Shown piece after piece: positions 38,047-48,611 of a stretch of DNA of 64,000 nucleotides (position 1 is its first letter; each line of letters opens with the position of its first letter). The notes beneath the pieces were generated by a model. The model saw only the letters and a list, made by a program, of their open reading frames with translations. It had not been told where the DNA came from and did no database searches. Position numbers and translations under genes: made by a program. This DNA comes from Peribacillus butanolivorans (GTDB lineage Bacteria; Bacillota; Bacilli; Bacillales; DSM-1321), in the NCBI RefSeq assembly GCF_001273755.1, contig NZ_LGYA01000001.1:3241177-3305176 (forward strand), in the 5' to 3' direction.

Positions 38047-39273
38047 TCAATTCACTTGGTTAGGGGCTTTAGGTACTACTATGTCTTCTGTTAGATTTAG
38101 ATTGCCAACTTTTTCAATTGGAGCATTTTCAAACTTTACTCTATTAAAGCCAAATTCCTTTGCAATAAAAAGAATCGCTTCTAAAGCTTGAAGAGAATCC
38201 TCACTATTTTCAATTACCACTTGTTCTGCTAATTGAATAGTCACAAGATCTCCATCTGAACTTATTTTTTCCCAAATTAAATCATCGGGGATAGCAGAAG
38301 ATATTCCCTCTATGTCTGGCTCCTCTTTTCCTGCCTGAAGTGCCTCCTCAAAGTCCTGATAATCTATATTACTTGGTACAAGAAACTTTGGTGAGGATTC
38401 ATCATTTTGATAAAGTAGAAATGTGCGATTTTTTTGTTGAGGTATATCTGCTTCCTTTAAAAATCCTGCATGGGCAAACCTTGCACCTTGCTTTCCATCT
38501 GTAGCAAAGGTCATCTTCTCTATATTAAGATAGGACAGCGTCTCTTCCATCGTATGGAGAAAGAGGATATCCTCATCCAATAACTGGCTGTCTTCATGTA
38601 GCTCAATATGAGCAGTATTCATTTCGGTTCCTTGGGTAATCTCTATATCAAGTGGGAAATAGTCAGAGAGACCATATTGTTCCTCATTGATATCCGACAT
38701 TTGATTAACTAACTGATTTAGAGTATCCGATTCATCATAACGATTGACAACAATTGAAATCGGGATGACAAAATTCTGTTGATTATCTGGCACACCCATG
38801 GTAATCGGCGATTTATTTTTCAGATCGTCTGGGTAAATTGCAGGAGCAAGGGCTACTACCTTGTCCTTTTTTACAGATTCACTATCGAAAACTTCTTCTT
38901 TCGTTTCTATATCTTCTTCACGCATACTCTGAAGCTTACTATTTTCCTCTTTGTCTTCGGCAGACTTATCTTTTACTTTTGTATCCTGTTGTTCATGATC
39001 TGGCAGTCTTTTAAGTTCAGAGACAGCTAATTTCCCATTATCGCTGCTCTCCTCTTTGCTTGTAGTCCCTTCTTTCCCAATAATCAGTGAAGAGGCCAAA
39101 ACAACCATTAAGAATAAGGAGGCAACACCCACAATAAGAGGAAACCATTGTTTTTTCCGCTTTTTATTATGAATCCCTGCAAACACCTCATCCTTTGTTC
39201 GTTTGTCTTTTACTTTCGGAAGCTGGTGAAGCATGTCTTCAATTTCGTTTTCTTTCCAACGGGGTTTTCTCAA
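38047..39273 (-). CDS. rsiX: anti-sigma-X factor RsiX
   Basis: A membrane protein of about 408 residues. The N-terminal cytoplasmic part (KENEIEDMLHQLPKVKDKR) should hold SigX, one span follows near residue 45-65 (WFPLIVGVASLFLMVVLASSL), then a charged Lys/Glu-rich stretch and two extracytoplasmic GerMN-like segments (SYLNIEKMTFATDG, LEAILFIAKEFGFNRVKFE). It overlaps sigX's 3' end. TTG at 39273 fits the AAGGAGG site better than the ATG at 39282, which nearly touches it; the choice is uncertain. Confidence 0.85.
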   Translation of the reverse strand: MRKPRWKENEIEDMLHQLPKVKDKRTKDEVFAGIHNKKRKKQWFPLIVGVASLFLMVVLASSLIIGKEGTTSKEESSDNGKLAVSELKRLPDHEQQDTKVKDKSAEDKEENSKLQSMREEDIETKEEVFDSESVKKDKVVALAPAIYPDDLKNKSPITMGVPDNQQNFVIPISIVVNRYDESDTLNQLVNQMSDINEEQYGLSDYFPLDIEITQGTEMNTAHIELHEDSQLLDEDILFLHTMEETLSYLNIEKMTFATDGKQGARFAHAGFLKEADIPQQKNRTFLLYQNDESSPKFLVPSNIDYQDFEEALQAGKEEPDIEGISSAIPDDLIWEKISSDGDLVTIQLAEQVVIENSEDSLQALEAILFIAKEFGFNRVKFENAPIEKVGNLNLTEDIVVPKAPNQVN

Positions 39274-39799
39274 TGGGGTCATCCTCCTTTCCAGACAAAT
39301 CTTCCATCATCTTTTTAATTGCTTTTAACGCACGATGCTGGGTTGTTTTAACCTTACTTTCACTCCAATTTAATACCTCAGCGGTTTCTGATATGGACAT
39401 TGCTTGAATATATCGTAATATGATGACGGACCTTTGATCAATCGTGCATCGGTTCAAACATTGATATATATCATGGATATCATCATTCATAATAGCCACT
39501 TCTTCCGGAATAGGCTGAGTATCTTTAATCATTTGCCTCTCCCAGTCGAAGTTAGAAAAGATTTTGTCTCTCCACCGTTTTTGTTTCCGAAAATAATCAA
39601 TCGTCACATTTCTCGCAATAGAATATATCCACGTTTTTTCACTGCTTTTTCCCTCGAATCGGTCATAGGCCTTCATAACCCTGATATAGACCTCTTGAAC
39701 AAGGTCCTCTGCCGATTCCCGATTTTTAGTCATATAATAAATGAATTGATAAATTTCGTGATGATACTTTTCATAAAGATCGTGGAAAACGGAATCCAT
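39239..39799 (-). CDS. sigX: ECF sigma factor SigX
   Basis: A 186-residue group 4 sigma factor. Region 2 reads YQFIYYMTKNRESAEDLVQEVYIRV then KTWIYSIARNVTIDYFRKQKRW. Region 4 is SISETAEVLNWSESKVKTTQHRAL. In B. subtilis SigX drives cell-envelope charge genes (dlt, pss). The start at 39799 (MDSVFHDLYEKYH) matches the family; the frame is open 12 codons further, but those codons lie in the SigX promoter. The next gene is its anti-sigma factor. Confidence 0.92.
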   Translation of the reverse strand: MDSVFHDLYEKYHHEIYQFIYYMTKNRESAEDLVQEVYIRVMKAYDRFEGKSSEKTWIYSIARNVTIDYFRKQKRWRDKIFSNFDWERQMIKDTQPIPEEVAIMNDDIHDIYQCLNRCTIDQRSVIILRYIQAMSISETAEVLNWSESKVKTTQHRALKAIKKMMEDLSGKEDDPIEKTPLERKRN

Positions 39800-39827
39800 C
39801 ATTTCCCCACATCCGTTCATAAATATA

Positions 39828-39853
39828 GTCGTCATTCATATATAAAAGTTACA
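39828..39853 (-). promoter_or_regulatory. autoregulatory SigX promoter
   Basis: TGTAAC, 16 nt, CGAC on the minus strand matches the SigX-type ECF promoter. It starts transcription about 20-25 nt upstream of the sigX start codon. Confidence 0.7.
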
Positions 39854-39942
39854 CTTTACATATGATCTTATTACAAAATTCAGTGAATTTCTATATATAA
39901 GAGTCCTATTCACTAGAATATTACTAACCTGTTCCCTTTCTA

Positions 39943-39990
39943 AGAAAAAAGACAAAGACAAGTTGGAAATAAATCCAATTGCCTTTGTCT
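39943..39990 (-). terminator. resE terminator
   Basis: A long stem (AGACAAAG..., CTTTGTCT) with paired inner CAA/TTG and TGG/CCA, followed by TTTTTTC on the minus strand. Confidence 0.8.
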
Positions 39991-40036
39991 CCACTGTTTC
40001 TTATGAAACAAGATTTTCTGGCAAACAACCAGTTAT

Positions 40037-41824
40037 TCATTCAGTATTTTCCATTATTCGAGGTAGAATAATGCTGAATGTCGTCCCTTTTTTAGGTAAA
40101 CTGTTTACCGAAATGTAGCCATCATGGGCATTAATGATATTTTTAACAATAGCCAATCCCAAGCCAGTACCCGATCGACCGCGTGTACGTGCTTTATCCG
40201 CTTTATAGAATCTCTCGAATACAAAGGGTAAATCCTCTTCAGGGATACCCGAACCAGAGTCCTTCACATCAATAATCAACCCTCTTCGATCACTTGTCCT
40301 TTGAATGACATCAATGTTCCCGCCTGGAGGGGTATGTCGAATCGCATTATCAATTAAATTCGTCAATACCTGTTCAATTCGGTCGGGATCGAAACACCAC
40401 TCGATTCCGTTGTCTTGAAGATTAGTGGATATCGTTATCCCTTTTTCTTTAGCTAACCCGGAAAATTTGCTTGTAATCCTCTTTAAATAAGATGAAATAG
40501 GTATGCATTCATAGTTGAGACTCATTTTTCCTGATTCCAATTTAGCTAGATCGAGTAAATCATTGACTAAACGGCCCATTCTTAGAGATTCATCATAAAT
40601 AATCCTGGCCATTTCCATTTTTTCCTCTTCACTTCCAGCTATGTCATCAACAATTGCTTCACTATATCCTTGCAGCATTGAAATCGGCGTTCTTAACTCA
40701 TGAGAGACGTTTGCTATGAAATCAGTCCTAAGTTTGTCCATACGTCTTTCATCACTCATATCACGAATGATAGCTACTGCTCCGCGAATATTGTCGGCAT
40801 TTGTATATAAAGGACTGACAATCAATCCCCAGTCCCTTCCCTGCAATGTAATTTCCCCGACTTGCTCCTTATCGAAAGACTCTGATTCATCAAATAGATT
40901 CATCAGTACCAAAGGGACATTTACATTATCTTCCCGGTTGTAGCCTTTTTCAAAGTACCAAGATTGCAGAAATCTTTCCGCTGGCGGATTCGTTTCCAGG
41001 ATAGTTCCATCTTTATTGAAGGTAATGACTCCATCCGCCATACTACTAAGGATGCTCGAAAGATGTTCTTTTTCCTGGCTAAGAGCATTCATATTGAATT
41101 TCAATTGCTTTCTCATCTGATTAAATGCTATTGCCAACTCACCAATTTCATCCTGAGTCAAGATAGGCACCTTTGTATCAAATTTCCCCCTAGCAATGGC
41201 TAGGGCGGCTTCCCTCATCTTCACCAGCGGAGCATTGATCCTTGTAGATAAAAAGAAAGCAAAAATCGTTGTTAAAATAATGGCAATCCCTGCTGCCAAC
41301 AGAATGAATTGCGTTGTGGACTTAGTGGTTTCTTCCATGGACTCCAAGGATTGAAATAAGAAGACCTCGTCCTGCTCTCCATTTAGTTCAAGTGGCACTC
41401 CGACAACGATTGCAGATAATTCCTTATTTCCATTGTCCTCAGATAGCGCCATTTCTTTTTTTACAGTCTTTCTTTCCGTAAAAACTTTCTGCAAATCGGG
41501 ATCATTTTTAATTGACTCTGGCGTAATTTTAATCTCCTTATCACCGATTGATGAGAATATCATTTTTTCATCATTAAGGATAATCATTTTCGTTTCGTCG
41601 CCTATCAATTCCGAAGCTATTTGTAAAACATAATTGCTAGAGCCCTGATGATCATTTGTAACCTCTATGATCTGCTCTGCCGTTTTGGTTAAATCATTTT
41701 CAATATTTTCAATTTGAAAATTCTGAAAGAATTCTACTAATAGAACGGTTAAAACGATTAATACAAATGACACGAGCAATAGAATGGTTGCCCAAAGCTT
41801 CCCTACAACACTGCCCCATAACAT
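40037..41824 (-). CDS. resE: sensor histidine kinase ResE
   Basis: A 595-residue kinase. It has an N-terminal membrane span ([20 protein letters not shown]), an extracytoplasmic sensor region (about 35-170) and a second span near 175-195. A HAMP domain ([20 protein letters not shown]), a PAS domain (about 255-365), the phosphorylated histidine in [12 protein letters not shown], and ATPase boxes N ([11 protein letters not shown]), G1 ([10 protein letters not shown]) and G2 ([12 protein letters not shown]) follow. It senses respiratory redox state with ResD. It overlaps the resD stop codon. Confidence 0.94.
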   Translation of the reverse strand: MLWGSVVGKLWATILLLVSFVLIVLTVLLVEFFQNFQIENIENDLTKTAEQIIEVTNDHQGSSNYVLQIASELIGDETKMIILNDEKMIFSSIGDKEIKITPESIKNDPDLQKVFTERKTVKKEMALSEDNGNKELSAIVVGVPLELNGEQDEVFLFQSLESMEETTKSTTQFILLAAGIAIILTTIFAFFLSTRINAPLVKMREAALAIARGKFDTKVPILTQDEIGELAIAFNQMRKQLKFNMNALSQEKEHLSSILSSMADGVITFNKDGTILETNPPAERFLQSWYFEKGYNREDNVNVPLVLMNLFDESESFDKEQVGEITLQGRDWGLIVSPLYTNADNIRGAVAIIRDMSDERRMDKLRTDFIANVSHELRTPISMLQGYSEAIVDDIAGSEEEKMEMARIIYDESLRMGRLVNDLLDLAKLESGKMSLNYECIPISSYLKRITSKFSGLAKEKGITISTNLQDNGIEWCFDPDRIEQVLTNLIDNAIRHTPPGGNIDVIQRTSDRRGLIIDVKDSGSGIPEEDLPFVFERFYKADKARTRGRSGTGLGLAIVKNIINAHDGYISVNSLPKKGTTFSIILPRIMENTE

Positions 41825-42540
41825 CAGTCATTAATAACTTCGAACTTGTAACCGACACCCCAAACAGTGACAATCATCTTGGCAGCATTTTCGGATATAC
41901 GGTTTAATTTTTCACGTAGGCGTTTAACATGCGTGTCAACAGTTCGAAGGTCTCCAAAGAATTCATAATGCCACACTTCTTTTAACAATTGCTCGCGATC
42001 AAATACTTTATCAGGTGATTTCGCTAAGAAATACAATAATTCATATTCTTTTGGTGTCAAAGATACCTCTTTATCATCAGCAAGTACACGATGTGCATCA
42101 TTATCAATTGTTAAATGGGAAAAGACAATCACATCTTTTGTCGTCGTTTCGGTCTGCACGTAACTCGTGCTTGAAGAACGGCGTAATAACGCTTTCACCC
42201 TTAACACAACTTCACGAGGACTGAATGGTTTGACAATATAATCATCAGTCCCTACTTCAAATCCTTGGACCCGATTGACTTCTTCTCCTTTTGCAGTAAG
42301 CATGATTATAGGTGTTGTTTTTTTCTCTCTTAACTCACGGCAAACTTCGATTCCATCTTTACCTGGCATCATAATATCCAATAAAATTAAATCATAATCA
42401 TTTTCAAGAGCTTTTGATAAAGCAACATCTCCATTTTCAGCTTCATCAATTATGTATTCTTCTCTTTCCAAATACATTTTTAACAAACGGCGGATTCTTT
42501 CCTCATCATCCACCACGAGAACTTTAATAGCATTATACAT
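41824..42540 (-). CDS. resD: response regulator ResD
   Basis: A 238-residue OmpR-type regulator. The receiver domain has the acidic pair DDEE (near 11-14), the phosphoacceptor D in [14 protein letters not shown] in MLTAKGEE and K in IVKPFSPRE. The winged-helix C-terminus contains [26 protein letters not shown] and [13 protein letters not shown]. It activates genes for anaerobic and cytochrome-dependent respiration. GGGAGG lies upstream of the ATG. Confidence 0.95.
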   Translation of the reverse strand: MYNAIKVLVVDDEERIRRLLKMYLEREEYIIDEAENGDVALSKALENDYDLILLDIMMPGKDGIEVCRELREKKTTPIIMLTAKGEEVNRVQGFEVGTDDYIVKPFSPREVVLRVKALLRRSSSTSYVQTETTTKDVIVFSHLTIDNDAHRVLADDKEVSLTPKEYELLYFLAKSPDKVFDREQLLKEVWHYEFFGDLRTVDTHVKRLREKLNRISENAAKMIVTVWGVGYKFEVIND

Positions 42541-42761
42541 TATGTAATCAGCCTCCCTACATATATTTTACAAAATGAAAACTTCTATGACTAATATTTT
42601 TTCCTTCCAAAGTACGATAAATAGCCAATTCTGTTTAGCTTCTATGAACTATTCACCATTTTGTCACAATAAACACACTCCTTCTGTTCCCACACTAAGG
42701 CCTGGTTGTTATTTCCCCGGGAATAACATGGAAATAATAGTATAGAAAAAGGGATCATTCT

Positions 42762-42797
42762 TAGAAACATCGATAAGTATTCTCCTCGATGTTTCTA
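42762..42797. repeat. perfect hairpin between resC and resD
   Basis: TAGAAACATCGA and TCGATGTTTCTA form a perfect 12-bp stem around 12 nt. There is no T-run on the minus strand, so it is more likely an RNA processing or stability element separating resABC and resDE messages than a strong terminator. The gap 42541-42836 holds nothing else that I can support besides space for a resD promoter. Confidence 0.5.
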
Positions 42798-42836
42798 CCA
42801 AAAGACCCCCTTAATCTAATTTATTAAATTACCGAA

Positions 42837-44015
42837 TCAAGCATACGAATGCAAACCAGCAATAACAAGATTAACAAATATTAAGTTAAATATCATAATA
42901 GCAAAACCGATAACGGCTAGCCACGCTGATTTTTCTCCCTGCCAACCCTTTGACATACGCAAATGTAAGAAAGCTGCATAAAACAACCAAGTAACCAGTG
43001 CCCAAACTTCTTTCGGATCCCAGCCCCAGAATCGTGTCCAGGCAACTTGAGCCCAGATCATGGCAAAAATGAGGGCTCCAAGTGTAAAGATTGGAAAACC
43101 GATAAGAACCGAACGATAACTGATTTCATCCAATAAATTCAAATTTACATTTTTGACAATCGGTTTGATCAATGCGGCAACTCTTTTACGAGAAATCAGT
43201 CTAATCAGACCATAAAGAACGAGTCCGATTCCCATCGACCAAATGACTGTATTCAGTTTCTTAGCATTAATTATCGCAGGCATGTTCACCAGTGGTTCAA
43301 ATCGTTCTGTATCAGTTAGTTCCCCTTCATGGGGACCTACAAGTGCAGGAAGATTAAATTCCTGTTTTGCCAGCTCATCATGTTTATCGACCCAATCAAA
43401 ATTCGCTTTATAGTCCATGGCTGCGAAAGTTGAAGTGATAATGACAAAACCTATGGTACTTACTAACGTGTACATGATGATTTCGAGCCAGAACGTTCGT
43501 TTGCTCGATTGAGATTGATCTACGGATTTGACTAAATAAATTATAGCAGCAATAAAACTAATCGCAAGGATAGACTGTCCTGCCGCTGCAGTTGTTACAT
43601 GAATATGAAGCCAATCACTCTGTAGTGCAGGAATGAGTGGTGAAATTTCTGTTGGGAACATACTTGCATATGCGATAATTAATAAGGCAATAGGTAAGGC
43701 AAATAGCCCAAGAGCAGGCAATTTATAAAGGAAATAAATTAATATGAAAGCACCAACCAGCATCATTCCGAAAAAGGTTGTAAATTCAAATAGATTACTT
43801 ACCGGCGCATGACCGGCAGCAATCCACCTAGTGTTAAAATATCCAATTTGTGAAGCAAAACCGAGAATGGTAATCATAATCCCCAATTTAGCCCATTTGT
43901 TTTGTTTCTTTTCCTCTGCTCCTCGTTTATCCTTAATCGATCCTCCGAATAAAAAGGTAGCAATCAGATATAAAATAAAAGCTGCATATAAAAAGTTACT
44001 GCTTAATTCAGCCAT
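42837..44015 (-). CDS. resC: cytochrome c biogenesis protein ResC (CcsA family)
   Basis: A 392-residue polytopic membrane protein of the CcsA/CcmF family. The haem-handling WWD-type segment reads [26 protein letters not shown], with conserved histidines at [14 protein letters not shown] and near the C-terminal HLRM. Together with ResB it moves haem across the membrane and attaches it to apocytochrome c. It overlaps resB by 8 nt. Confidence 0.93.
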   Translation of the reverse strand: MAELSSNFLYAAFILYLIATFLFGGSIKDKRGAEEKKQNKWAKLGIMITILGFASQIGYFNTRWIAAGHAPVSNLFEFTTFFGMMLVGAFILIYFLYKLPALGLFALPIALLIIAYASMFPTEISPLIPALQSDWLHIHVTTAAAGQSILAISFIAAIIYLVKSVDQSQSSKRTFWLEIIMYTLVSTIGFVIITSTFAAMDYKANFDWVDKHDELAKQEFNLPALVGPHEGELTDTERFEPLVNMPAIINAKKLNTVIWSMGIGLVLYGLIRLISRKRVAALIKPIVKNVNLNLLDEISYRSVLIGFPIFTLGALIFAMIWAQVAWTRFWGWDPKEVWALVTWLFYAAFLHLRMSKGWQGEKSAWLAVIGFAIMIFNLIFVNLVIAGLHSYA

Positions 44016-45657
44016 TTAAAACTTCCCCCTTAGTAGAAGATTTCTCCTCCTCAAGTTGATCCGATGGTTCGCAAAGAGAAGTGGATTCTATCGCATGTTT
44101 TATATCTCTTTTAATACCGTGCCAGTTTTTGTTTGTATGGCCGGAAATTAATATCTCCTCATTTTTCCTTTTAATCCAAATACGTCGGTGATTCCAATAT
44201 GAACCTTGGACGACACCTACCATAAAAATGATTCCACCTGTGAACAGAATCCACAGTGTAAGATCTTTTCTAACCGTCAAAGCAGTGACATCTTTAGTTT
44301 CTACACCATTAAAAGCCATTTTATATGTATTTTCACCTAATGGTTCCACAGTCTCTTTTATTGCAACAAAACTGACTTCACCATCTGGTTTATCCGGTGT
44401 GTACATTTTAAAGATAAATGCCGGATTATTCGGAATCTTCGATATCGTTCTTGGTTGTCCTTTTTCATCGAACTCGAAATCTGGGAAGTAACTGATTAAA
44501 TCTACTGAATATCCCTTATTTAATTCGTATTTCTTTTGAGGGTTATTTAAATCAACCTTCAAGCTTCCATAATTCTCTTCGGTTTTTTTATTAATTAAAT
44601 TAAAAGCCATCGTACTAAGTTCATCTAGTTTATAGTCCACTTGGTAGAGAGCATAATGATCATGTTTCAAAGGTTCATTGACTTTAATTTTAAAATCTTT
44701 GAGCTTATTAAGGTCCACTTTTTCCCCAGGTATCGTTTCTCTCTGAGCTTCGTATAGTGTGACATCGGATTGATAGGTTTTAGCTATTGTACCGGTTTTG
44801 TCTATTGCAGCACTATATTGCTCATCCTCTTTATTTTCCTTGTCATACACCTCTAAGGTAAACCCATTATTCTGGAGATAATATTCTCCATTTGTACCCG
44901 GAATTTCTTTCGTCTCACCTTCTCGGAGCCAGAGAACTTTGTCTATATACATCCCGGGGACAGAGCGCAATAACGCCCCAATTAAAAAAATGATAAGTCC
45001 GATATGGTTTACGTAGGGTCCCCAACGTGAAAAACGGCCTTTTTCAGCAAGAATATTACCGCTTTCCTCTCGTATATGATAACGCTGCTTTTTCAATCTC
45101 TTTTTCACATCTTCAAGGTCGATATCTTGTTCATCCAGCTTTGTCACTCCATAAATTCTCTGACGTTTCATAAAACCGTCATGACGTGTGACTCCTTGTT
45201 TTTTCAATGAACGATATAAAGGAAAAAAGCGATCAATACTGGCAATCAAAAGTGATATGCCTAACATGCCAATAATAATCAAATACCACCATGAACTATA
45301 CAAATTATGAAATCCAAGTTCATAATACACCTTTCCGAACCAGCCGTATTCTAATTCATAATGCTCTGCTGGCGTCGCAGTCGAAGGGATGTACATTTCC
45401 TGTGGCAATATTGTACCAATCGCTGAAGCAACTAAGGCAATGACAATGAGCGTCACTCCTACCTTAACGGAAGAAAAAAAGTTCCATATCTTATCAATGA
45501 TTGTTTTTTTATAGGTTTGTGAGCGTCTGGCACTACCTTCATATCGCATATCAATAAGCTTGTTTTCTTTTTCGTTTCCAAGTACCATCCCGCATTTGCT
45601 ACAAATTTTTGTACCAAACGGATTTACATGACCACAATCGCATTTTACTTCATTCAT
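44008..45657 (-). CDS. resB: cytochrome c biogenesis protein ResB
   Basis: A 549-residue Ccs1-type protein. The N-terminus carries a zinc-ribbon-like pair ([19 protein letters not shown]). Spans lie near 70-90 ([18 protein letters not shown]), 130-150, 215-235 and 455-475, with a large extracytoplasmic domain between the last two. With ResC it makes the haem-lyase complex of system II. It follows resA by 18 nt. Confidence 0.92.
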   Translation of the reverse strand: MNEVKCDCGHVNPFGTKICSKCGMVLGNEKENKLIDMRYEGSARRSQTYKKTIIDKIWNFFSSVKVGVTLIVIALVASAIGTILPQEMYIPSTATPAEHYELEYGWFGKVYYELGFHNLYSSWWYLIIIGMLGISLLIASIDRFFPLYRSLKKQGVTRHDGFMKRQRIYGVTKLDEQDIDLEDVKKRLKKQRYHIREESGNILAEKGRFSRWGPYVNHIGLIIFLIGALLRSVPGMYIDKVLWLREGETKEIPGTNGEYYLQNNGFTLEVYDKENKEDEQYSAAIDKTGTIAKTYQSDVTLYEAQRETIPGEKVDLNKLKDFKIKVNEPLKHDHYALYQVDYKLDELSTMAFNLINKKTEENYGSLKVDLNNPQKKYELNKGYSVDLISYFPDFEFDEKGQPRTISKIPNNPAFIFKMYTPDKPDGEVSFVAIKETVEPLGENTYKMAFNGVETKDVTALTVRKDLTLWILFTGGIIFMVGVVQGSYWNHRRIWIKRKNEEILISGHTNKNWHGIKRDIKHAIESTSLCEPSDQLEEEKSSTKGEVLNG

Positions 45658-45675
45658 GTCAAAAACTCCCCAATA

Positions 45676-46206
45676 TTATGGTTTAATTCTCTCCATATGC
45701 TTTTGGATGCTCTCTTCTGTCAAAGCTCCGGTAATGATATCTACCACTTCTCCCTTTTTATCAATCAAAAAGGTGACCGGCAAAATATCCACGCGATAGG
45801 CATTCTCTACTTTACTACCATTATCGATCATGACAGGAAAGGTAAGATTATGTTTTGCAATAAAATTGTTGACAGCATAGTCAGATTCCCCAACATTCAC
45901 CGCTAATATCTCAACGCCCTGGTCTTTGTAGTTTTTATATTGACTTTCCATATAAGGCATTTCATATTCACACGGCTTACAATATGTACCCCAAAAGTTC
46001 AAAAAGACACCTTTTCCTTTATAGTCGGACAACATATGCTCTTTGCCTTCCATATCCGTCAAAACGAAATTAGGTGCATCTGATCCTTTTCGAAGACTTT
46101 CATTCTTTTCTTTAGTGAAGTTTGTATAAAGGGCAAACACTAAAGCTGCACCTAACAGCAGAAGAATGATGGTTCTGCTAACTAGGCGTCGCTTTTTTTT
46201 ATCCAT
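45676..46206 (-). CDS. resA: thiol-disulfide oxidoreductase ResA
   Basis: A 176-residue membrane-anchored thioredoxin-like protein: anchor TIILLLLGAALVFALYT, then the domain with the active site TYCKPCEYEMPY (CKPC; CEPC in B. subtilis) and the cis-proline in ILPVTFLID. It reduces the haem-binding cysteines of apocytochrome c outside the membrane. AGGAGG precedes the ATG, and resBC follow. Confidence 0.93.
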   Translation of the reverse strand: MDKKKRRLVSRTIILLLLGAALVFALYTNFTKEKNESLRKGSDAPNFVLTDMEGKEHMLSDYKGKGVFLNFWGTYCKPCEYEMPYMESQYKNYKDQGVEILAVNVGESDYAVNNFIAKHNLTFPVMIDNGSKVENAYRVDILPVTFLIDKKGEVVDIITGALTEESIQKHMERIKP

Positions 46207-46416
46207 AGAAATCCTCCTAAGGCAACACTAAAATTTAACCATACCATCATACCATTTAACACTATGTCCATATTTTTTACATTTCCGAAGGTTTTGTGAC
46301 ACTCTTTTCCGTTTTAGGAAAGAAAGGGTATTTACAGGTTGTTTTCCACCACCTATCCCTCTAGTTAGAAGAATGGGGTAGTGGTTTCAACCTATTAATA
46401 CGGGATAACTTCTTCC

Positions 46417-47157
46417 TTACATTCTCCGTTGTTTAGGCTCGGTTGTTGCTAAAGTTCGCATTAATTTGACTTCATGTGGAGTCAATTCACGGGAGTCACC
46501 AGCAGTTAAGCCTGCTAAAGTTAAAAAGCCATATTGTTCCCGCTTCAATTTAATTACAGGATGACCAATTGCTTCAAACATCCGGCGGACTTGTCGATTT
46601 CTTCCTTCGTGTATAGTGATTTCCACAATAGCCGTTTGCTTTTTTTTGTCAGTTGACAGAACCCTAGTCTTAGCTGGAGCTGTCTTACCGTCCTCCAACT
46701 TAATTCCTTTTTCTAACTTTTTCAAGCTTTCACGTAATGGCATTCCTTTCACTTTTGCCACATACACTTTATCTACTTCATGTTTCGGATGCATTAACGT
46801 GTTTGCAAACTCACCATCATTCGTTAAAAGCAATAAACCAGAAGTATCATAATCCAGGCGGCCAACTGGATAAATCCGTTCACTAATGTAAGGGAAATAG
46901 TCCGTTACAACTTTTCTATTCTTATCATCCGAAACTGCAGATATAACACCACGCGGTTTATAGAATAAGAAATAAACCGGAGCTTCTTTTTCAAGTGGGA
47001 CTTCATTAACCTGAACCTTGTCATTAGGACCGACCTTCACACCTAATTCCTTCACTACTTTGCCGTTCACTTTTACCTTACCTTCTAAAATCAACTCTTC
47101 TGCCTTACGACGGGAAGCCAGTCCAGCATGAGCTATCACCTTTTGTAATCGTTCCAT
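46417..47157 (-). CDS. rluB: 23S rRNA pseudouridine synthase RluB
   Basis: A 246-residue RsuA/RluB-type enzyme. An N-terminal S4 RNA-binding domain (MERLQKVIAHAGLASRRKAEELI) is followed by the catalytic domain with YPVGRLDYDTSGLLLLTNDG, whose aspartate is catalytic, and GRNRQVRRMFEAIGHPVIKLKR. It modifies a uridine in helix 89 region of 23S rRNA. GGGTGA precedes the ATG. It is transcribed before resA with a 210-nt gap. Confidence 0.93.
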   Translation of the reverse strand: MERLQKVIAHAGLASRRKAEELILEGKVKVNGKVVKELGVKVGPNDKVQVNEVPLEKEAPVYFLFYKPRGVISAVSDDKNRKVVTDYFPYISERIYPVGRLDYDTSGLLLLTNDGEFANTLMHPKHEVDKVYVAKVKGMPLRESLKKLEKGIKLEDGKTAPAKTRVLSTDKKKQTAIVEITIHEGRNRQVRRMFEAIGHPVIKLKREQYGFLTLAGLTAGDSRELTPHEVKLMRTLATTEPKQRRM

Positions 47158-47440
47158 CTATCTTCACCCCATAGTATAATCATTCGTTTGTTATTGTCTA
47201 TACATACACAATCATACAATTATTACATATAGAGAGGCAAAAACAAAAGGTTTTTCGTGATTAAGAGCTTTTCTTTTATTATTACACCAATTATACAGAC
47301 GGTTAAATGGGTTGGTTTCCATAATGAGTGTAACATAGCTTATTTTTCCATACAAAAAAATGTATCTTTTAGATGATGGTTTGATTTTAATAAAAAAAAC
47401 TTGTCGGTCTTTTGCAAAAAAACAATTTACGTATAAGGAC
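47158..47440. other. gene-free region upstream of rluB
   Basis: No supported gene. A 76-codon minus frame at 47212-47442 has no ribosome binding site and an unlikely composition. The stretch holds the rluB promoter region. Confidence 0.5.
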
Positions 47441-47468
47441 AAAAAAAAGAAATGGAATGATCCATTTC
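47441..47468 (-). terminator. terminator of the dacB-spmA-spmB operon
   Basis: GAAATGGA-N4-TCCATTTC followed by seven or eight T on the minus strand, 10 nt past the spmB stop. Confidence 0.85.
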
Positions 47469-47476
47469 CGTGACTT

Positions 47477-48016
47477 TTATTTCATTCCGAATACGAGAGT
47501 TACAACGACAACAGCAGCTACAATTCCGATTAGATCCGCTAAAAGTCCAACCTTGAGCGCATCACCCATTTTCTTGATTCCCACAGCTCCAAAATAAACG
47601 GTCAAAACATAGAATGTGGTATCTGTGCTACCCTGAATGGTGGCAGCTAAGCGCCCAACGAAGGAATCCGGCCCATAAACTGAAATTAAGTCACTGGTCA
47701 TTCCTAAAGCTGCCGTACCTGATATCGGGCGGATTATCGCAAGTGGTAAAACCTCTGCTGGAAAATGAAGCAGGGCAAGCAACGGATTTAATAACTGTAC
47801 AATAAAATCCAGTGCCCCCGATGCCCTAAATACGGAAATGGCCACAAGCATTCCTACTAAGAAAGGTATAAGGGAAAAGGACATGCTAATTCCTTCCTTT
47901 CCCCCCTCGACGAAGGTCTCATAGGTAGGAACTTTTTTCAATGTCCCGTACAGTAATATTGTTAGAATCAAAAGCGGTATCATCCAAATTGAAATGGTGG
48001 TCATCCAGTGCAACAT
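47477..48016 (-). CDS. spmB: spore maturation protein SpmB
   Basis: A 179-residue integral membrane protein of the nucleoside-recognition (Gate) family. Visible are the segment VPTYETFVEGGKEGISMSFSLIPFLVGMLVAI and the conserved RPISGTAALGMTSDLI and GSTDTTFYVLTVYFG. SpmA and SpmB are needed for spore core dehydration. The ATG at 48016 has GGGAGG upstream, and the gene begins 1-2 nt after spmA ends, as in B. subtilis. Confidence 0.92.
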   Translation of the reverse strand: MLHWMTTISIWMIPLLILTILLYGTLKKVPTYETFVEGGKEGISMSFSLIPFLVGMLVAISVFRASGALDFIVQLLNPLLALLHFPAEVLPLAIIRPISGTAALGMTSDLISVYGPDSFVGRLAATIQGSTDTTFYVLTVYFGAVGIKKMGDALKVGLLADLIGIVAAVVVVTLVFGMK

Positions 48017-48017
48017 C

Positions 48018-48611
48018 CTATTCCCTCCCGTTCCTTTTTCTCCTGTAATAAAAATATCGATCAATCGCAATCCCTCCAACCGCTGAAATGGCCGTGGCGA
48101 TAATAGTAGGAAATACGATATCTGTCGGGGAGTGAGCATCATAATTCATTCGAATCGCAATGACAGTCGTTGGAATCAGTGTAACGCTTGATGTGTTTAT
48201 CGCTAAAAAGGTGACCATCGAGCGGCTGACCGTTGCTTTTCCTCCATTAAGTTTCTTTAACTGCTCCATGGCTTTAATACCAAGAGGCGTGGCTGCATTC
48301 CCCAGTCCAAATGTGTTTGCCATCATATTCGATAATATATATCCCATTGCTGGATGATTGGGTGGGACCTCTGGGAATAGCCACCTCATGAATGGTCTGA
48401 ACAAGTTGGATAACTTATCGAGCAGTCCGGATTCTTCCGCTATTTTCATTAACCCCAGCCAAAAAACCAAAATACTCATCAACCCTAGACAAAGGGTGAC
48501 TGCTTCCTTAGCACTGACAAAAAGAGCTTCATTCACCTGATCCATCGTTCCATTTATCATTCCAAATACGATGCCGATCACGGTCATTCCAACCCAAATA
48601 TAATTAACCAT
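48018..48611 (-). CDS. spmA: spore maturation protein SpmA
   Basis: A 197-residue membrane protein paralogous to SpmB in fold. Visible are MNGTMDQVNEALFVSAKEAV, a conserved NMMANTFGLGNAATPLGIKAM segment and SSVTLIPTTVIAIR. It works with SpmB and DacB in spore cortex formation and core dehydration. It overlaps dacB by 8 nt and leads straight into spmB. Confidence 0.92.
   Translation of the reverse strand: MVNYIWVGMTVIGIVFGMINGTMDQVNEALFVSAKEAVTLCLGLMSILVFWLGLMKIAEESGLLDKLSNLFRPFMRWLFPEVPPNHPAMGYILSNMMANTFGLGNAATPLGIKAMEQLKKLNGGKATVSRSMVTFLAINTSSVTLIPTTVIAIRMNYDAHSPTDIVFPTIIATAISAVGGIAIDRYFYYRRKRNGRE

Noticed and set aside
39434..39865. 143-codon plus-strand frame opposite sigX
   Set aside because: Antisense of sigX; no start signals and it crosses the sigX promoter.
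46346..46400. Inverted repeat between rluB and resA
   Set aside because: The pairing is imperfect and no T-run follows on the minus strand, so a terminator is not supported.
47212..47442. 76-codon minus-strand frame upstream of rluB
   Set aside because: No ribosome binding site, odd composition, and it overlaps the spmB terminator region.
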